The notes below the pieces were generated by a model. The model had not been told where the DNA came from, made no database searches, and was given only the letters and a program-made list of their open reading frames with translations. Shown in pieces: positions 5,635 through 6,038 of a stretch of DNA of 6,038 nucleotides. The stretch is from the NCBI GenBank assembly GCA_009778055.1, contig WRKN01000158.1, positions 1-6,038 of the forward strand. The letters are read 5' to 3'. A program made the translations under genes and the position numbers. Each line of letters starts with the position of its first letter. The first letter of the stretch is position 1. Source of the stretch: Synergistaceae bacterium (GTDB taxonomy: Bacteria; Synergistota; Synergistia; Synergistales; Aminobacteriaceae).

Positions 5635-6038
5635 TTCCCCTGCCCCCCTCCTCAATAGCAGTTTTTCTCGCTACATCCCAATAAAAAGGATCACATTGAA
5701 TTGATGGCTCGGATAAAAGATGCATATTATATTTATATATTTCCATCTCTAACCCTGAAAAAGGAAAAACATTTTTAAAAAGAGACCGCGCCTCTTTTCG
5801 GTCAATAACGAATCCATGATCAGGATAACCCAATAAGAGACAACCTAATGCATCATCTTCTCCCCTGAGATTACAACCATATTCATTCAGAAGAAAGCCA
5901 TAACGTTCCGCAATTTGCATTGCGCGATTCATCTCAGAAAGTTTTGTCGGATCAATTTGCGCATATAGGGACTCAGCTGATCCGATTGCCATTTTTGTAG
6001 CATACTCAACTGCTATTTTAGTTGACAGACGGGCTCCA
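5591..6038 (-). CDS. C-terminal part of a probable SDH-family Clp-fold serine proteinase
   Basis: The frame is open to the right edge, giving the last 148 residues of a longer protein; it reads GARLSTKIAVEYATKMAIG before the first internal ATG (5992), so that ATG is not the real start. The stretch LLLGYPDHGFVIDRKEARSLF (about 67-87 of the fragment) resembles what I recall of the C-terminal region of SDH (serine dehydrogenase-type, ClpP/SppA-like) proteinases; the catalytic Ser and Lys would lie in the missing N-terminal part, so this is recognition by similarity only. The final 30 residues are polar and probably disordered. The GC content is well below that of lysA, suggesting a different origin. 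Alternative: an unrelated accessory protein sharing a YPxHGFVID-like motif. Confidence 0.5.
   Translation of the reverse strand, partial: GARLSTKIAVEYATKMAIGSAESLYAQIDPTKLSEMNRAMQIAERYGFLLNEYGCNLRGEDDALGCLLLGYPDHGFVIDRKEARSLFKNVFPFSGLEMEIYKYNMHLLSEPSIQCDPFYWDVARKTAIEEGGRGNETKISNSLHGREE

Overview
This 6.0 kb window is bacterial chromosomal DNA. About 5.3 kb is moderately GC-rich and tightly packed with housekeeping-type genes, and the last 0.6 kb is clearly AT-rich. Diaminopimelate decarboxylase and a MurG-type transferase point to a peptidoglycan-making bacterium. Strong Shine-Dalgarno sequences, GTG and TTG starts and sigma-70-like -10 boxes fit ordinary bacterial expression signals. I cannot fix the phylum from sequence alone; a Synergistota-like anaerobe is my best guess, held at low confidence.

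Layout. On the minus strand, 1-755 is the first 251 codons of threonine synthase (thrC), which runs off the left edge. It has its own AGGAGGA ribosome site and an extended -10 promoter in the 108-bp gap to its right. Next, also on the minus strand, come a divergent MurG-family glycosyltransferase (864-1937) and a nicotinamidase/isochorismatase-family hydrolase (1934-2482). These two overlap by an ATGA and form a two-gene operon read leftward from about 2550. The 185-bp intergenic region 2483-2667 is a divergent promoter region with a perfect tandem arrangement of a 16-bp unit carrying a TTGA-NN-TCAA dyad. Rightward from it runs a second two-gene operon: an uncharacterised 452-aa protein with a short ankyrin-like segment (2668-4026), followed by diaminopimelate decarboxylase lysA (4038-5333). 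The lysA Shine-Dalgarno sequence overlaps the upstream stop codon.

After lysA, base composition drops. A hairpin with a U-tract in the minus-strand direction (5382-5413) separates lysA from two leftward genes: a 62-aa unknown ORF (5446-5634) and the C-terminal part of a probable SDH-family Clp-fold serine proteinase (5591-6038, running off the right edge). This end looks like an accessory or transferred segment.

Functionally, thrC and lysA are both aspartate-family amino-acid enzymes. lysA also consumes the meso-diaminopimelate that goes into peptidoglycan, and MurG finishes lipid II. The window therefore clusters aspartate-family and cell-wall metabolism around two genes, a nicotinamidase and an ankyrin-like protein, whose link to that theme is unclear. 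I saw no tRNA, rRNA, CRISPR array or insertion sequence, and no intergenic gap over 300 bases.
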